64,000 nucleotides of DNA from positions 2,356,001 to 2,420,000 of the forward strand of contig CBDCMW010000002.1 in the NCBI GenBank assembly GCA_965219165.1, in the 5' to 3' direction. Positions 1 through 10,600 of the stretch are shown piece after piece. The position numbers and the translations under genes are program-made. The notes below the pieces were generated by a model that did not search any database, had not been told where the DNA came from, and saw only the letters and a list, made by a program, of their open reading frames with translations. The DNA comes from Aldehydirespirator sp965219165. Lineage in GTDB: Bacteria > Actinomycetota > Acidimicrobiia > Acidimicrobiales > Aldehydirespiratoraceae. Within the stretch, counting starts at the first letter, position 1, and each line of letters starts with the position of its first letter.

Positions 1-3000
1 ACCGTCGCGGTGGCGGCCACCGACGGGCTGGCCGGGGCCGTCTACACGCTGGAGATCTCCCGCATGCCTTCGGCGTTCGGCTACGACGAGTTCATGGACG
101 TCTCGGGGTTGGAGCATCGCCGCTCGATGGACATCTGGGCCGACGCGCGGACGCGCTGGGTGAGCTATGACCGCTCCGGCGATGAGGCGGTACTGGCCTA
201 CTACCGCTCGACGGACGAGCGCGCCCCGGGCCGCGACATCGCGGTGCGGACCGCCGGCAACAAGAGCCCGCAGGCGCTGTGGTCCGACGGCGTGTCGCTG
301 TACGTGCTCGACGCCTGGAAGTCGATGGTGTTCCAGTACAGCCTCGCCGGCGGCGCGGACGGCTTCGGGGCCCATGTTGGCACTGTGTCGCTGGAGGGCA
401 TCGGCGAGGACGACGCCCGGGGGCTGTGGTCAAACGGCGAAACCATGTGGGTGGCCGATGCCGACGACGCCAAGCTGTACGCCTACGCGCTCGAAGGGGG
501 CGCCCGGCGTGCGGACCTGGACTTCGACACGCTGCGGGCCGCGGGCAACTCGATGCCGATGGACCTGTGGTCTGACGGGCAGGTGATGTGGGTCCTCGAC
601 AAGGGCGACGGCAAGGTCTACGCCTATGACCTGGATTCCAGGGCGCGCCTGGAGCATCTGGACTTCGAGGAGCTGGAACGGGGCAACGGCTGGCCATCGG
701 GGCTGTGGTCGAACGGCGAGCACATGTGGGTGTCTGACGCCGACGACACCCGGGTCTACGCCTATGTGATGCCCGCGGTGCTCGCCCTAGACACCCTGGA
801 GGTGTCGGGGGTGGAGCTGGTGCGCTCGTCGTCGACGGAGTCTCGGGGCCATGTGGCGCGCGGCGCGGCGTCGGTGACGGTCACCGCTCAGGCCGCCGAC
901 GAAACGCACACGGTGACTTTCGGCACCGACGACGCCGACGACGTCACCGGGGGCCACCAGTGGAGCCTTGAGCTGGGCGACAACACGCTGGAGGTCACCG
1001 TGTCCGACGGCACCACAAGCCGCACCTACACCATCACCGTCGTCAAACTCGACTTGGACGCGCTGTCTGATGACGCCACCCTGAGCTCGCTGAACGTGGA
1101 CGGCGCCGAGGTGGACGGGTTCGCCTCCGACGTGCACAGCTATCGGCTGAGGGTGGCCAACGATGTGGTGTCGGTGACGGTGGAGGCTGCAGCTGCCGAC
1201 GCAGCGGCCGAGGTGGACATCTCGCCCGCCGACGCGGATCCCGGCACCACCGGCCATCAGGTCTCCCTGGCCGTGGGAGCGAATGTGGTGACCGTGGCGG
1301 TGGCGGCCACCGACGGGGTGGCCACCGCCGCCTACAAGCTCACAATCGGCCGCAAGCCGTTGGTGTTCGGCCACGACAGCTTCTTGGACATCTCGGGGCT
1401 GGAGCATCGCCGCTCGATGGACATCTGGGCCGGCGCGCGCACGCGGTGGGTGAGCTATGACCGCTCCGGCGATGAGGCGGTGCTGGCCTATGACCCCTCG
1501 ACGGGTGAGCGCACGCCGGGACGCGACATCGCGGTGCGCGCCGCCGGCAACAAGAGCCCCCAGGCGCTGTGGTCTGACGGCGTGGTGCTGTATGTGCTCG
1601 ACACCTGGAAGTCGATGGTGTTCCAGTACAGCCTCGCCGACGGGGCCGGCTTCGGCGCCCATGCCGCCACGGTGTCGCTGGAGGGCATCGGCGAGGACGA
1701 CGCCCGGGGGCTGTGGTCTGACGGCGAAACCATGTGGGTGGCCGATGCCGACGACGCCAAGCTGTACGCCTACGCGCTCGACGGGGGCGCCCGGCGGCCG
1801 GACCTGGACTTCGACACGCTGCGGGCCGCGGGCAACTCGATGCCGGTGGACCTGTGGTCTGACGGGCTGGTGATGTGGGTCCTCGACAAGGGCGACGGCA
1901 AGGTCTACGCCTATGACCTCGACTTCAAGGCGCGGCTGGAGCATCTGGACTTCGAGGCGCTCGAGCCGCGCAACGACTGGCCCTCGGGGCTGTGGTCGAA
2001 CGGCGGGCACATGTGGGTGTCTGACGCCGACGACACCCGGGTCTACGCCTATGTGATGCCCGCGGTGCTCGCCCTAGACACCCTCGAGGTGTCCGGCGTG
2101 GACCTGGCGCGCTCGTCGTTGACGGAGTACCGGGGCCGCGTGGCGCGCGGCACAGCCACGGTCACCGTCACCGCGCAGCCCGCCGACGACGCGCACACGG
2201 TGACTTTCGGCACCAACGACGCCGACGACGGCACCGAGGGCCACCAGTGGAGCCTGGCTTTGGGCGACAACACGCTGGAGGTCACCGTGTCCGACGGCAC
2301 CGACAGCCGCACCTACACCATCACCGTGACCAGAGTCGACGCCGACATGCTGACTGATGACGCCACGCTGAGCTCGCTGAGCGTCGACGGCGCCAGAGTG
2401 GAGGGGTTCGCCTCCGACGTGCACCGCTACCAGGTGAAGGTGGACCACGACGTGGCGTCGCCGACGGTGGCGGCCACAGCCACCGAAACCGCGGCCACGG
2501 TGGACATCTCCCGCGCCGACGCCGACCCCGACGCTGGGGGCCACCAGGTCGCGCTCGACGTGGGATCCAATGTGGTGACGGTCGCGGTGGCCGCCACCGA
2601 CGGACTGGCCACCGCCGCCTACACGCTCTCGATCTTCCGCCGGGGGTCCCCGGATCGTCCCGGTGGGCCGGCTGGTGTGAATCTCCCGGGGTTCAATGAG
2701 GGGACCTGTGCGGTGGGCAGCACGCTGTGGGTGGCGTTGAGGTCCTCCAGGAGGGACATTCCGGCGTATGACCGGTTCTCCGGCAAGCGCGACGAGGACA
2801 GCGACCTGCCGATCGAGAATCTCGAGAATCCCGCTCGGGGGGTGTGGTGCGACGGCGAGACGCTGTGGTACACGAGCGCGTGGGACCAAAGCACGATCTT
2901 CGCCTACGACATGGCGACCGGCACCCGCGACGAGGACCGCGAGTTCGACATCAGCGGTCTGGACTTCAGCCGCGGCGACGGCGGGACGTCGTCGTTCTGG

Positions 3001-5319
3001 TTCTGGTCGGGGCCGCTGGGCATAGCGTCCGACGGCGACACGATGTGGGTGGCGACCAACTCGCGGGTCGTCGGGAACCGGCTGTACGCGCTGGACATGT
3101 CCACCAAGGCCGCCAAGCCCGAGGCGGACATCGCGCTGGGGGGCTTCTATCCAAGGGGGCTGTGGTCTGACGGGGAGCACATGTGGGTCGCGTCGACCCG
3201 CGGCACCACGGTGCGGGCCTATGACATAGCGACACAGGCCCGCGTGGAGAGCCTCGAGCTCGAGGTCTCGGACAGCGGGGCCTGGGGGCTGTGGTCTGAC
3301 GGTGAGCACATGTGGGTGTCCAACTTCCACCGCGAGAGGGTGCGGGCCTACCCGATGCCGGAGGCCTACGACCCGCAGCAGACGCAGGGTCAGCAGGCCC
3401 AACAGCAGACCCAGCAGGACGATCCCCAGCAGCAGGACGATCCCCAACAGCAGACCCAGCAGGACGACCCCCAGCAGCAGGACGACCCCCAGCAGTCCCA
3501 GCAGGACGGGCAGGCTCAGCAGGCTCAGCAGGCTCAGCAGGCTCAGCAGGCTCAGCAGGCTCAGCAGGACGAGCAGGCTCAGCAGGCGCCTGCGCTCAAC
3601 GCTCCCGCGGCCGGTGCGCCTGTTGTCGGGGGCAGGGCTCGGGTGGGCGAGACTTTGGTGGCGGACATGTCGGGCGTCGTTGACGCCGACGGGTTGAGTG
3701 GGGCTGTGTTCGGGTTCCAGTGGGTGTCCGGTGACGGGACAACTGACACGGACATAGCTGGGGCGACGGTGTCGGCCTATGTGCTCGAGGCCGGCGACGC
3801 GGGCAGGTTCATCAAGGTTCGGGTGAGCTTCGTCGACGATGCGGGCCATGTTGAGGCGTCGACCAGCGCAGCGGCGGGGCCGGTGTTGGGCGACGGCCCT
3901 CCGGGGGCGCCGGGCGGGCTCGCTGTCGCTGCGGGGGACCGGGAGCTCACCCTGTCGTGGGAGCCGCCGGCCGACAACGGCAGCGCGCCCGCGACGAGGT
4001 ACCGCGTCGAGTGGAGGATCGACGGCAAGGACTACGACAAGAGCCATTGGGGCATATCGCACAAGACGACCTATACCAGGACCCACCTGGCCAACGGAGT
4101 GAACTACATCTTCTGGGTGAAGGCCGAGAACGGCAACGGCAACAGCTACGGACCGTACGGACCTGCCTCTGGGGAGGTGAGCGGTACCCCTACGTCGGGC
4201 TTGGCGGTGGACCTGGCCACGCCGGTGCTGTCGAACACGAAGACCCTGCATCACGGCATGGTGCGGCTGGACTGGCAGGACGTCGAGGACGCCGGCTGGT
4301 ATGTGGTGCAGCACTACCACATCGACGGGGGCAGCGCGCAGTGGTTGGACCTGCCCGCCGCCGGAGTCGACGTCGCGCTGCACGGTTCGAGCGCGGTGGT
4401 GAGCAACCTGGGTGGGATCTCGTGGCTGCGGGTGGGGGCGATGAGCTGCGCGGGAGAATCGGAGTGGTCAGAGATCAAGCAGTTGTTCATGACCGATGAG
4501 TCGGCCTGGGAGGGCGTGCCCGTGCCCGCAGTGGCGCAGGGCGACGAGAGCGAACCGTGCCCCGTGGTGCTGGGCACGCCGGTGCTGTCGAACACGAAGA
4601 CCCTGCATCACGACATGGTGCAACTGGACTGGCAGGACATCGAGGACGCCGGCTGGTATGTGGTCCAGCACTACCACATCGACAAGGGCAGCGGGCAGTG
4701 GCTGGACCTGCCCGCCGCCGGAGTCGACGTCGCGTTCCACGGTTCCAGCGCGGTGGTGAGCAACCTGGGCGGGATCTCGTGGCTGCGGGTGCGGGCGATG
4801 AGCTGCGCGGCAGAATCGGAGTGGTCAGAGATCAAGCAGTTGTTCATGACCGACGAGTCGGCCTGGGAGGGCGTGCCCGTGCCCGCAGTGGAGCCGAGCG
4901 ACGAGACCGAACCCTGCCCCGAAGACGTCGACGCGCCCGACAACAGCGCGGCGACCAAGGAGACGCTGACCAGCGCGGCGACGGCTGCTGTGGCTGGCGC
5001 GCAACCCACGGAGCCGCCGGCCAAACCCACGGGCCTCTCCGCCACGGCGTCGCACGACTCTGTGACCCTCACCTGGAACGACCCCGGCGACGACTCCATC
5101 ACCGGCTACGTGATCCTCAGGCGCGTCCGCGAGAACGATGTCGGCGGCGACTTCAGTGAACTGGCGCCGGACACAGACAGCACCGCGACCACCTACACCG
5201 ACGACACAGTGGCTGCCGGCCTCACCTACACCTACCGGATCAAGGCCATCAACGGGGCCGGAACCAGTGAACGCTCCCGCTGGTTCCACATCGACACCCC
5301 GCCAGCGCCCGCACCCTAG
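1..5319 (+). CDS. Giant secreted propeller/cadherin-like repeat protein, copy A (5' end cut off)
   Basis: The frame is open at base 1, so the start and signal peptide lie outside the window. Visible order: tail of a cadherin-like beta-sandwich domain; a Trp-rich propeller-like module (about 67-780) built of LWSDG...MWV...YAY repeats; two cadherin-like domains (781-1350); a second propeller-like module (to about 2060); two more cadherin-like domains (to 2640); a third propeller-like module (to 3366). Then come a Gln-rich linker (3373-3594), an Ig-like VGETLVADMSG repeat (3600-3885), fibronectin III (3895-4195), two related ~120-residue modules (4204-4920) and a last fibronectin III ending at the stop. 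No sorting signal or C-terminal membrane segment is seen. The architecture suggests an extracellular protein for adhesion or matrix. No catalytic motif was recognised, so function is inferred only from domain types. Confidence 0.85.
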   Translation, partial: TVAVAATDGLAGAVYTLEISRMPSAFGYDEFMDVSGLEHRRSMDIWADARTRWVSYDRSGDEAVLAYYRSTDERAPGRDIAVRTAGNKSPQALWSDGVSLYVLDAWKSMVFQYSLAGGADGFGAHVGTVSLEGIGEDDARGLWSNGETMWVADADDAKLYAYALEGGARRADLDFDTLRAAGNSMPMDLWSDGQVMWVLDKGDGKVYAYDLDSRARLEHLDFEELERGNGWPSGLWSNGEHMWVSDADDTRVYAYVMPAVLALDTLEVSGVELVRSSSTESRGHVARGAASVTVTAQAADETHTVTFGTDDADDVTGGHQWSLELGDNTLEVTVSDGTTSRTYTITVVKLDLDALSDDATLSSLNVDGAEVDGFASDVHSYRLRVANDVVSVTVEAAAADAAAEVDISPADADPGTTGHQVSLAVGANVVTVAVAATDGVATAAYKLTIGRKPLVFGHDSFLDISGLEHRRSMDIWAGARTRWVSYDRSGDEAVLAYDPSTGERTPGRDIAVRAAGNKSPQALWSDGVVLYVLDTWKSMVFQYSLADGAGFGAHAATVSLEGIGEDDARGLWSDGETMWVADADDAKLYAYALDGGARRPDLDFDTLRAAGNSMPVDLWSDGLVMWVLDKGDGKVYAYDLDFKARLEHLDFEALEPRNDWPSGLWSNGGHMWVSDADDTRVYAYVMPAVLALDTLEVSGVDLARSSLTEYRGRVARGTATVTVTAQPADDAHTVTFGTNDADDGTEGHQWSLALGDNTLEVTVSDGTDSRTYTITVTRVDADMLTDDATLSSLSVDGARVEGFASDVHRYQVKVDHDVASPTVAATATETAATVDISRADADPDAGGHQVALDVGSNVVTVAVAATDGLATAAYTLSIFRRGSPDRPGGPAGVNLPGFNEGTCAVGSTLWVALRSSRRDIPAYDRFSGKRDEDSDLPIENLENPARGVWCDGETLWYTSAWDQSTIFAYDMATGTRDEDREFDISGLDFSRGDGGTSSFWFWSGPLGIASDGDTMWVATNSRVVGNRLYALDMSTKAAKPEADIALGGFYPRGLWSDGEHMWVASTRGTTVRAYDIATQARVESLELEVSDSGAWGLWSDGEHMWVSNFHRERVRAYPMPEAYDPQQTQGQQAQQQTQQDDPQQQDDPQQQTQQDDPQQQDDPQQSQQDGQAQQAQQAQQAQQAQQAQQDEQAQQAPALNAPAAGAPVVGGRARVGETLVADMSGVVDADGLSGAVFGFQWVSGDGTTDTDIAGATVSAYVLEAGDAGRFIKVRVSFVDDAGHVEASTSAAAGPVLGDGPPGAPGGLAVAAGDRELTLSWEPPADNGSAPATRYRVEWRIDGKDYDKSHWGISHKTTYTRTHLANGVNYIFWVKAENGNGNSYGPYGPASGEVSGTPTSGLAVDLATPVLSNTKTLHHGMVRLDWQDVEDAGWYVVQHYHIDGGSAQWLDLPAAGVDVALHGSSAVVSNLGGISWLRVGAMSCAGESEWSEIKQLFMTDESAWEGVPVPAVAQGDESEPCPVVLGTPVLSNTKTLHHDMVQLDWQDIEDAGWYVVQHYHIDKGSGQWLDLPAAGVDVAFHGSSAVVSNLGGISWLRVRAMSCAAESEWSEIKQLFMTDESAWEGVPVPAVEPSDETEPCPEDVDAPDNSAATKETLTSAATAAVAGAQPTEPPAKPTGLSATASHDSVTLTWNDPGDDSITGYVILRRVRENDVGGDFSELAPDTDSTATTYTDDTVAAGLTYTYRIKAINGAGTSERSRWFHIDTPPAPAP
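3373..3594 (+). repeat. Gln-rich tandem-repeat linker, copy A
   Basis: CAG-rich in-frame repeats encode QQ/QDD/QAQ runs. Six perfect 9-bp units (CAGGCTCAG) lie head to tail at 3511-3564, then a CAGGACGAG variant and one more unit. Because the unit is a multiple of three, slippage would change linker length without breaking the frame. Confidence 0.9.
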
Positions 5320-5980
5320 CCCACGGGCCTGCCCGCCCCGGCGCTCCACAACCGGGTGGTCCTCGCCGCCGCGATCGTCGCGGCGCTGGCACCGGCGCCG
5401 GTGTCGGCCGCCGGCGGCGACGGGGAGCCCGCCGATGAGGACGGCGCGCAAGGACCGGCCCGCGGGCACGGCCCCGCGGACGCGCCCCGCAGCGGCGCCA
5501 GCCCCGCGCCCGGCGCGAGGTCCCAGAACGAGCCCGACGGGCCTCCCGCGGTGGATTTTGGGGCGGACCGGGGGGCGTTCACGGAGGGGATCTGTGCGGT
5601 GGGCGACACGCTGTGGGTGGCGTTCAGGTCCAAGAGCAAGCTTCAGGCCTATGACCGGTTCTCCGGCGAGCGCGACGAGGACAGCGACCTGCCGGTCGAG
5701 GAGAAGCCCACTCGGGGAGTGTGGTGCGACGGCGGGACGCTGTGGCACACGAGCGCGTTGGACCAAAGCAGGATCTTCGCCTACGACATGGCGACGGGCA
5801 CCCGCGACGATGACCGCGAGTTCGACATCAGCGGTCTGGACTTCAGCCGCGGCGACCACCTACACCGACAACACCGCCCAGCCCGACCGGCGCTACGTGT
5901 ACCGCATCGAGGCCATCAACGCCGCCGGCACCAGCGACAGATCCACCTGGGTGCGCGCCACCACCCCCACCGCCCCATAA
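5320..5980 (+). pseudogene. Internally deleted remnant of another giant repeat protein
   Basis: From about 5340 the sequence encodes part of the family signal peptide (AAAIVAALAPAPVSA), the acidic linker and the first propeller repeats (GICAVGDTLWVA... to FDISGLDFSRGD). At about 5858 it jumps, out of frame, to the end of a fibronectin III domain (TYTDNTAQPDRRYVYRIEAI), stopping with TAA at 5978-5980. Start codon, promoter and central domains are missing. It looks like a copy that lost nearly all its length by recombination. Similar shorter scraps follow the other three copies. Confidence 0.8.
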
Positions 5981-6024
5981 CCACCAACACCAACACCACT
6001 GCCGCGTTTTCGGCACCCACAGGC

Positions 6025-6396
6025 TCAGGTGATGAGGCCGGCGTACTCCAGTACGCGCATCTGCACCTCGCGGAGCTTCTCAGCTGTCAGGCTGCCAGTG
6101 TGGTCTTGCAACTCCGTCTTGGGAATCGCCTGGAGTGCTGGCACTCGAATCCAGCATTTCTTGGGGAGGTTGGCTTCACCGGCGGCGAGTCGCACGCACA
6201 GCTCGGTGCGGAATTGAGTCGATCTCGACGTGGGGCAACCCAATACCACACGCCACTCGGGGTCGCTGTTGAAGCGCAGTCCGCTGAGCACAACGAACGG
6301 CCGCCGGACGTCATGCACGGTGCGGCTCCGCCCGTCGTCAAGGGATATCGCTTCGTCCGCGACCAAGTACACGCCGCCGTGGACAGGCGCGGCCAC
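6025..6396 (-). CDS. MazF/PemK-like mRNA interferase toxin
   Basis: 123 residues from a GTG start, about the usual size of a PemK/MazF toxin. The family pattern is visible: GGVYLVADEA near residues 7-16, RPFVVLSG (32-39), VVLGCPTS (50-57), a VRLAAGEANLPKKCWIRV strand-turn-strand (68-85) and G-L-T-A-E-K-L in the C-terminal helix. Such toxins cleave RNA. It starts 2 bases after the stop of the upstream Panacea-domain gene, so the two are almost certainly one operon with the antitoxin first. Catalytic residues were not assigned. Confidence 0.75.
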   Translation of the reverse strand: MAAPVHGGVYLVADEAISLDDGRSRTVHDVRRPFVVLSGLRFNSDPEWRVVLGCPTSRSTQFRTELCVRLAAGEANLPKKCWIRVPALQAIPKTELQDHTGSLTAEKLREVQMRVLEYAGLIT

Positions 6397-6398
6397 GG

Positions 6399-7046
6399 CT
6401 AGTCGCCGAGCAGAATCTTGTTCGCCCGCGCTCGAGCCGCGCGTAGCGGTTCGAGGATCTCCTCGCTGCAGCCCCGCGGTGCCGGGGTGTCATCGGCGAC
6501 ATCGTTGTCGAGCATTTGCTGGAATTGGGCCAGGGTCGCCGTCGCGTCGGGAATCGGACGGCGCTCCCCGAGGTCAAGGATCGCTTCCCTTCGCCCATCG
6601 GCCTGGGCTTCGCGCATCGGTTCGGTCTGGTACGTCAGGTCCGTGAGTTCGGTGGCACTGCGACGGCCGTGCTCGGCAAGGACCGCGTCAAGGTGCGCCA
6701 GGAACCTGTCGGCACTCTCGACGCTGCTCAGATCGAGGGAGGCCGCGGCCAAGTGGTACTCCCTGCTGCCATGCCAGTTGCGTGTCACATCCAGCTCGAT
6801 ATCGCCATTGGCGACCAAGTCCTTCTCGACGCCCTGCAGGCTGTTGGAGAAAGGCCCGTAGTGGCGCCATTGCCACACGACGCCCGAGCCTGCCACGCCC
6901 TCATGCTCGACGGACCGCAAGTCGGCCAAGTACAGGAGCTTGGCGACTTTCGTGCGGCTCATCCGGAGATTGCGAGCGGCTGCCAGGCCCAGCAATGCCT
7001 TCATCGCCTCCGACGCGCGGGTAGCGTCTGTGTGCAGACGGGCCAC
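6399..7046 (-). CDS. Panacea-domain (SocA/GepA-like) antitoxin
   Basis: Panacea (DUF4065-type) domains neutralise diverse toxins. The signature is visible: KVAKLLYLADLRSVEHEG, then WQWRHYGPFSNSLQ, followed by a variable C-terminal half expected to contact the toxin. The frame extends up to ATG 7118, but GTG 7046 is preferred because a TATACT hexamer (7053-7058 on this strand) ends 6 bases before it, as expected of a leaderless actinobacterial transcript. From GTG 7046 the protein is 215 residues. It lies 2 bases before the MazF/PemK-like toxin, which it probably inhibits. The pairing is inferred from position. Confidence 0.75.
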   Translation of the reverse strand: MARLHTDATRASEAMKALLGLAAARNLRMSRTKVAKLLYLADLRSVEHEGVAGSGVVWQWRHYGPFSNSLQGVEKDLVANGDIELDVTRNWHGSREYHLAAASLDLSSVESADRFLAHLDAVLAEHGRRSATELTDLTYQTEPMREAQADGRREAILDLGERRPIPDATATLAQFQQMLDNDVADDTPAPRGCSEEILEPLRAARARANKILLGD

Positions 7047-7052
7047 GACGCG

Positions 7053-7058
7053 AGTATA
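7053..7058 (-). promoter_or_regulatory. Probable -10 box of the Panacea/MazF-like operon
   Basis: TATACT on the minus strand, 6 bases before GTG 7046, fits a leaderless promoter. No convincing -35 box at 17 bp was found. Confidence 0.4.
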
Positions 7059-7118
7059 AGCCGCCGCGGCTCGCGGCGTCTCAACACTCTGTATCCACCG
7101 CCGGCTCCGCGCCATCAC

Positions 7119-7332
7119 GCACCGTTGGGCATCAGGCGCCCAACAGGCCTCCTGTCCATTCCGCGAAGGTGATGGACGACCTCGTCAGAAGCGTCGCTGC
7201 TGACACGCGGGCCTCGGTCGCCGCGTTGGAGGGCGCCCCCTTCGACTCGTCCGAACGACCCGCTGCGATGGCCTCATCAACGAATACAAACATGCCGCCT
7301 GACCAGCCACGACACGATATTGGGCACCCACA
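7119..7332. other. Gap with no recognised gene
   Basis: Two short ORFs on opposite strands cover this stretch (+ 7169-7384 and - 7132-7350). Neither resembles a known family and neither has a clear ribosome binding site. It may hold decayed coding sequence between the toxin-antitoxin operon and the leader cassette of copy B. Confidence 0.3.
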
Positions 7333-7602
7333 GGGTTGTCCAACCCCCACGCCTGAACACGGGAGGCTCGATGTCGCACGCTAACGCCGGGCTGCCTTTG
7401 GCTCGTACTTAGGACATTTAGGGCATATTTTTCTATCGAAATACAATAATTATATTGTCTTAATTGCATGACATCCGGGTGTTGTCCACCGGTCACTCGT
7501 CCGCTGCTGGAATGCGAGAATTGAGATGACACACGCTCGCCGTGATTCGAGTATTGTCGCGACTGCAAATCTTGACAAAGCGACAGACTGGACCTTGGAG
7601 CC
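7333..7602 (+). repeat. Leader cassette of copy B (near-identical to 23738-24007)
   Basis: This block begins in a GGGTTG-TC-CAACCC dyad, passes through an AT-rich segment near 7405-7465 and ends at the start codon of copy B. It is nearly base-for-base the same as the block before copy D. A more diverged version precedes copy C. The AT-rich part contains an ACAAT/ATTGT dyad. Confidence 0.8.
7526..7554 (+). promoter_or_regulatory. Sigma-70-type promoter of copy B
   Basis: -35 ATGACA (7526-7531), a 17-bp spacer and -10 GAGTAT (7549-7554). The predicted start near 7561 gives a leader of about 42 nt. GGAG lies 2 bases before ATG 7603. Boxes and spacing are conserved before copies C and D. Confidence 0.55.
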
Positions 7603-10600
7603 ATGCATGTGTTGCGACCGCGGCGAGCGCGCCGCGTACAGCCACAGCAGTCCGCCGAGCGGGTGTGCGCATGGTGGGGCCGGGCCGCGAGGCGCGGTGT
7701 TGCCGGTGCGCTCGCCGCCGCGATGGTCGCGGCGCTGGCACCGGCGCCGGTGTCGGCCGCCGGCGGCAACGGGGAGGCCGCTGATGAGGGCGGCGCGCCA
7801 GGACCGGCCCGCGGGCACGGCCCCGCGAACGCGCCCCGCAGCGCCGCCGCGCCCGGCGGGAGGTCCCAGAACGAGTCCGACGGGCCTCCCGCGGTGGATT
7901 TTGGAGCGGACCGGAGGGCGTTCACGGAGGGGATCTGCGCGGTGGGCGACACCATGTGGGTAGCGATCAGGTCCAAGAGCAAGCTTCAGGCCTATGACCG
8001 GTCCACCGGCGAGCGCGACGCGGCCAGCGACCTGCCGGTCGGGGATCCCGCGCGGGGGGTGTGGTGCGACGGCGAGACGCTGTGGTACACGACCTGGCGG
8101 GACCACAGCACGATCTTCGCCTACGACATGGAGACCGGCACCCGCGACGAGGACCGCGAGTTCGACATCAGCGGTGTGATCTTCAATGGTACGCATTGGG
8201 TGGGGCCGCTGGGCATAGCGTCGGACGGCGACACGATGTGGGTGGCCGACGACGGGCCGTATAGCAACAACCGGCTGTACGCGCTGGACATGGAGACCAA
8301 GGCCCTCAAGCCCGAGGCGGACATCGCGCTGGGGAGGTTCTACCCGAGGGGGCTGTTCACCGACGGCGAGTTCCTGTGGGTCGCGTCGTCAATAAATTCC
8401 ACGGTGCGGGCCTATGACACCTCGACGCTGGCCCGCGTCGAGAGCGTCGAGCTCGAGATTGACGACCACAGCCACGGCGGCAACTGGGGGCTGTGGTCTG
8501 ACGGGGAGCACATGTGGGTGTGCGACTTCCGCAACACGACGCTGCGGGCCTACCCGATGCCGGAGGCCTACGGGGCGCTCCTGGACATCGTCGAGGTGTC
8601 GGGGGTGCAGTTGGTGAGCCTGTCGTCGAGGGAGTTCCGGGGCCATGTGGCGCGCGGCGCGGCGTCGGTGACGGTCACCGCTCAGGCCGCCGACGAAGCC
8701 CACACGGTGACTTTCGGCACCGGCGACGCCGACGACGACGCCGAGGGCCACCAGTGGAGCCTGATGCTGGGCGACAACACGCTGGAGGTCACGGTGTCTG
8801 ACGGCACCCACAGCCGCACCTACACGATCACCGTCGTCAAGATCGACGTGGACGCGCTGTCCGATGACGCCACGCTCAACTCGCTCACGGTGGACGGCAC
8901 CGAGGTGGACGGGTTCGCCCCCAACATTCGCGGCTATCGACTGAGGGTGGCCAACGATGTGGCGTCGGTGACGGTGGCCGCTGCAGCTGCCGACACGGCG
9001 GCCGAGGTGGACATCTCGCCCGCCGACGCCGAGCCCGGCACCACCGGCCATCAGGTCTCCCTGGCCGTGGGATCGAATCTGGTGAAGGTGGCGGTGGCCG
9101 CCACCGACGGGGTGGCCACCGCCGCCTACACGCTCACAATCGGCCGCAAGCCGTTGGTGTTCGGCCACGACAGCTTCTTGGACATCTCGGGGCTGGAGCA
9201 TCGCCGCTCGATGGACATCTGGGCCGGCGCACAGACGCGGTGGGTGAGCTATGACCGCTCCGGCGATGAGGCGGTGCTGGCCTATGAGCCCTCGACGGGT
9301 GAGCGAACGCCGGCCCGCGACATCGCGGTGCTCGCCGACGGCAACGTCAGCCCCCAGGCGCTGTGGTCTGACGGCGAGGTGCTGTATGTGCTCGACACCT
9401 GGGAGTCGATGGTGTTCCAGTACAGCCTCGCCGACGGGGCCGGCTTCGGCGCCCATGCCGCCACGGTGTCGCTGGAGGGCATCGGCCAAGACGACGCCCG
9501 GGGGCTGTGGTCTGACGGCGAAACCATGTGGGTGGCGTCAGTCGACGACGCCAAGCTGTACGCCTACGCGCTCGACGGCGGCGTCCGGCAGCCGGACCTG
9601 GACTTCGACACGCTGCGGGCCGCGGGCAACTCGATGCCGATGGACCTGTGGTCTGACGGGCTGGTGATGTGGGTCCTCGACAAGGGCGACCTCAAGGTCT
9701 ACGCCTATGACCTCGACTCCAAGGCGCGGCTGGAGCATCTGGACTTCGAGGCGCTCGAGCCGCGCAACGACTGGCCCTCGGGGCTGTGGTCGAACGGCGG
9801 GCACATGTGGGTGTCAGACGCCGACGACACCCGGGCCTACGCCTATGTGATGCCCGCGGTGCTCGCCCTCGACACCCTCGAGGTGTCCGGGGCAGCGCTG
9901 GCGCGCCCGTCGTCGACGGAGTACCGGGGCCGGGTGGCGCGCAGCACAGCCACGGTCACCGTCACCGCGGTCGCCGCCGACGAAGCCCACACGGTGACTT
10001 TCGGCACCGCCGACGCCGACGACAACAACGGGGGCCACCAGTGGAGCCTGGAGTTGGGCGACAACACGCTGGAGGTCACCGTGTCCGACGGCACCGACAG
10101 CCTCACCTACACCGTTGTCATGACCAGAGTCGACGCCGACGCGCTGACTGATGACGCCACGCTCAGCTCGCTCACCGTGGACGGCGCCGAAGTGGACGGG
10201 CTCGCCGCCGACGTGCACCGCTACCGGGTGAGGGTGGGCCACGACGTGGCGTCGGCGACGGTGGCTGCCGCAGCTGCCGAGACCGCCGCGCAAGTGACGA
10301 TCACACCCGCCGACGCCGACCCCGGCACTGAGGGCCACCAGGTCGCGCTCGGCGTGGGAGCGAACCCGGTGACGGTCGCGGTGGCGGCCACCGACGGGAT
10401 CACCGAGGCCGCCTACACCCTCACCATCTCCCGACGGGGCGACCCGGACCAGCCCCCCGCGGTGGCTTTTGGAGCGGACCGGGGGGCGTTCACGGAGGGG
10501 ATCTGCGCGGTGGGCGACACCATGTGGGTGGCGATCAGGTACAGGAGCGAGCTTCAGGCCTATGACCGGTCCACCGGCGAGCGCGACGAGGACAGCGACC

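Noticed and set aside
787..4740. Long minus-strand open frames opposite copy A, such as 2074-4383 (769 codons)
   Set aside because: They are Arg/His/Gly/Val-rich, mirror the repeat structure of the plus-strand gene and show no domain. They are artefacts of high G+C codon use. The same applies opposite copies B-D and to 33024-34886, 34948-36141 and 61466-62707.
7132..7384. Two overlapping short ORFs in the gap before copy B
   Set aside because: Opposite strands, no family resemblance, no clear ribosome binding site. Too weak to call as genes.
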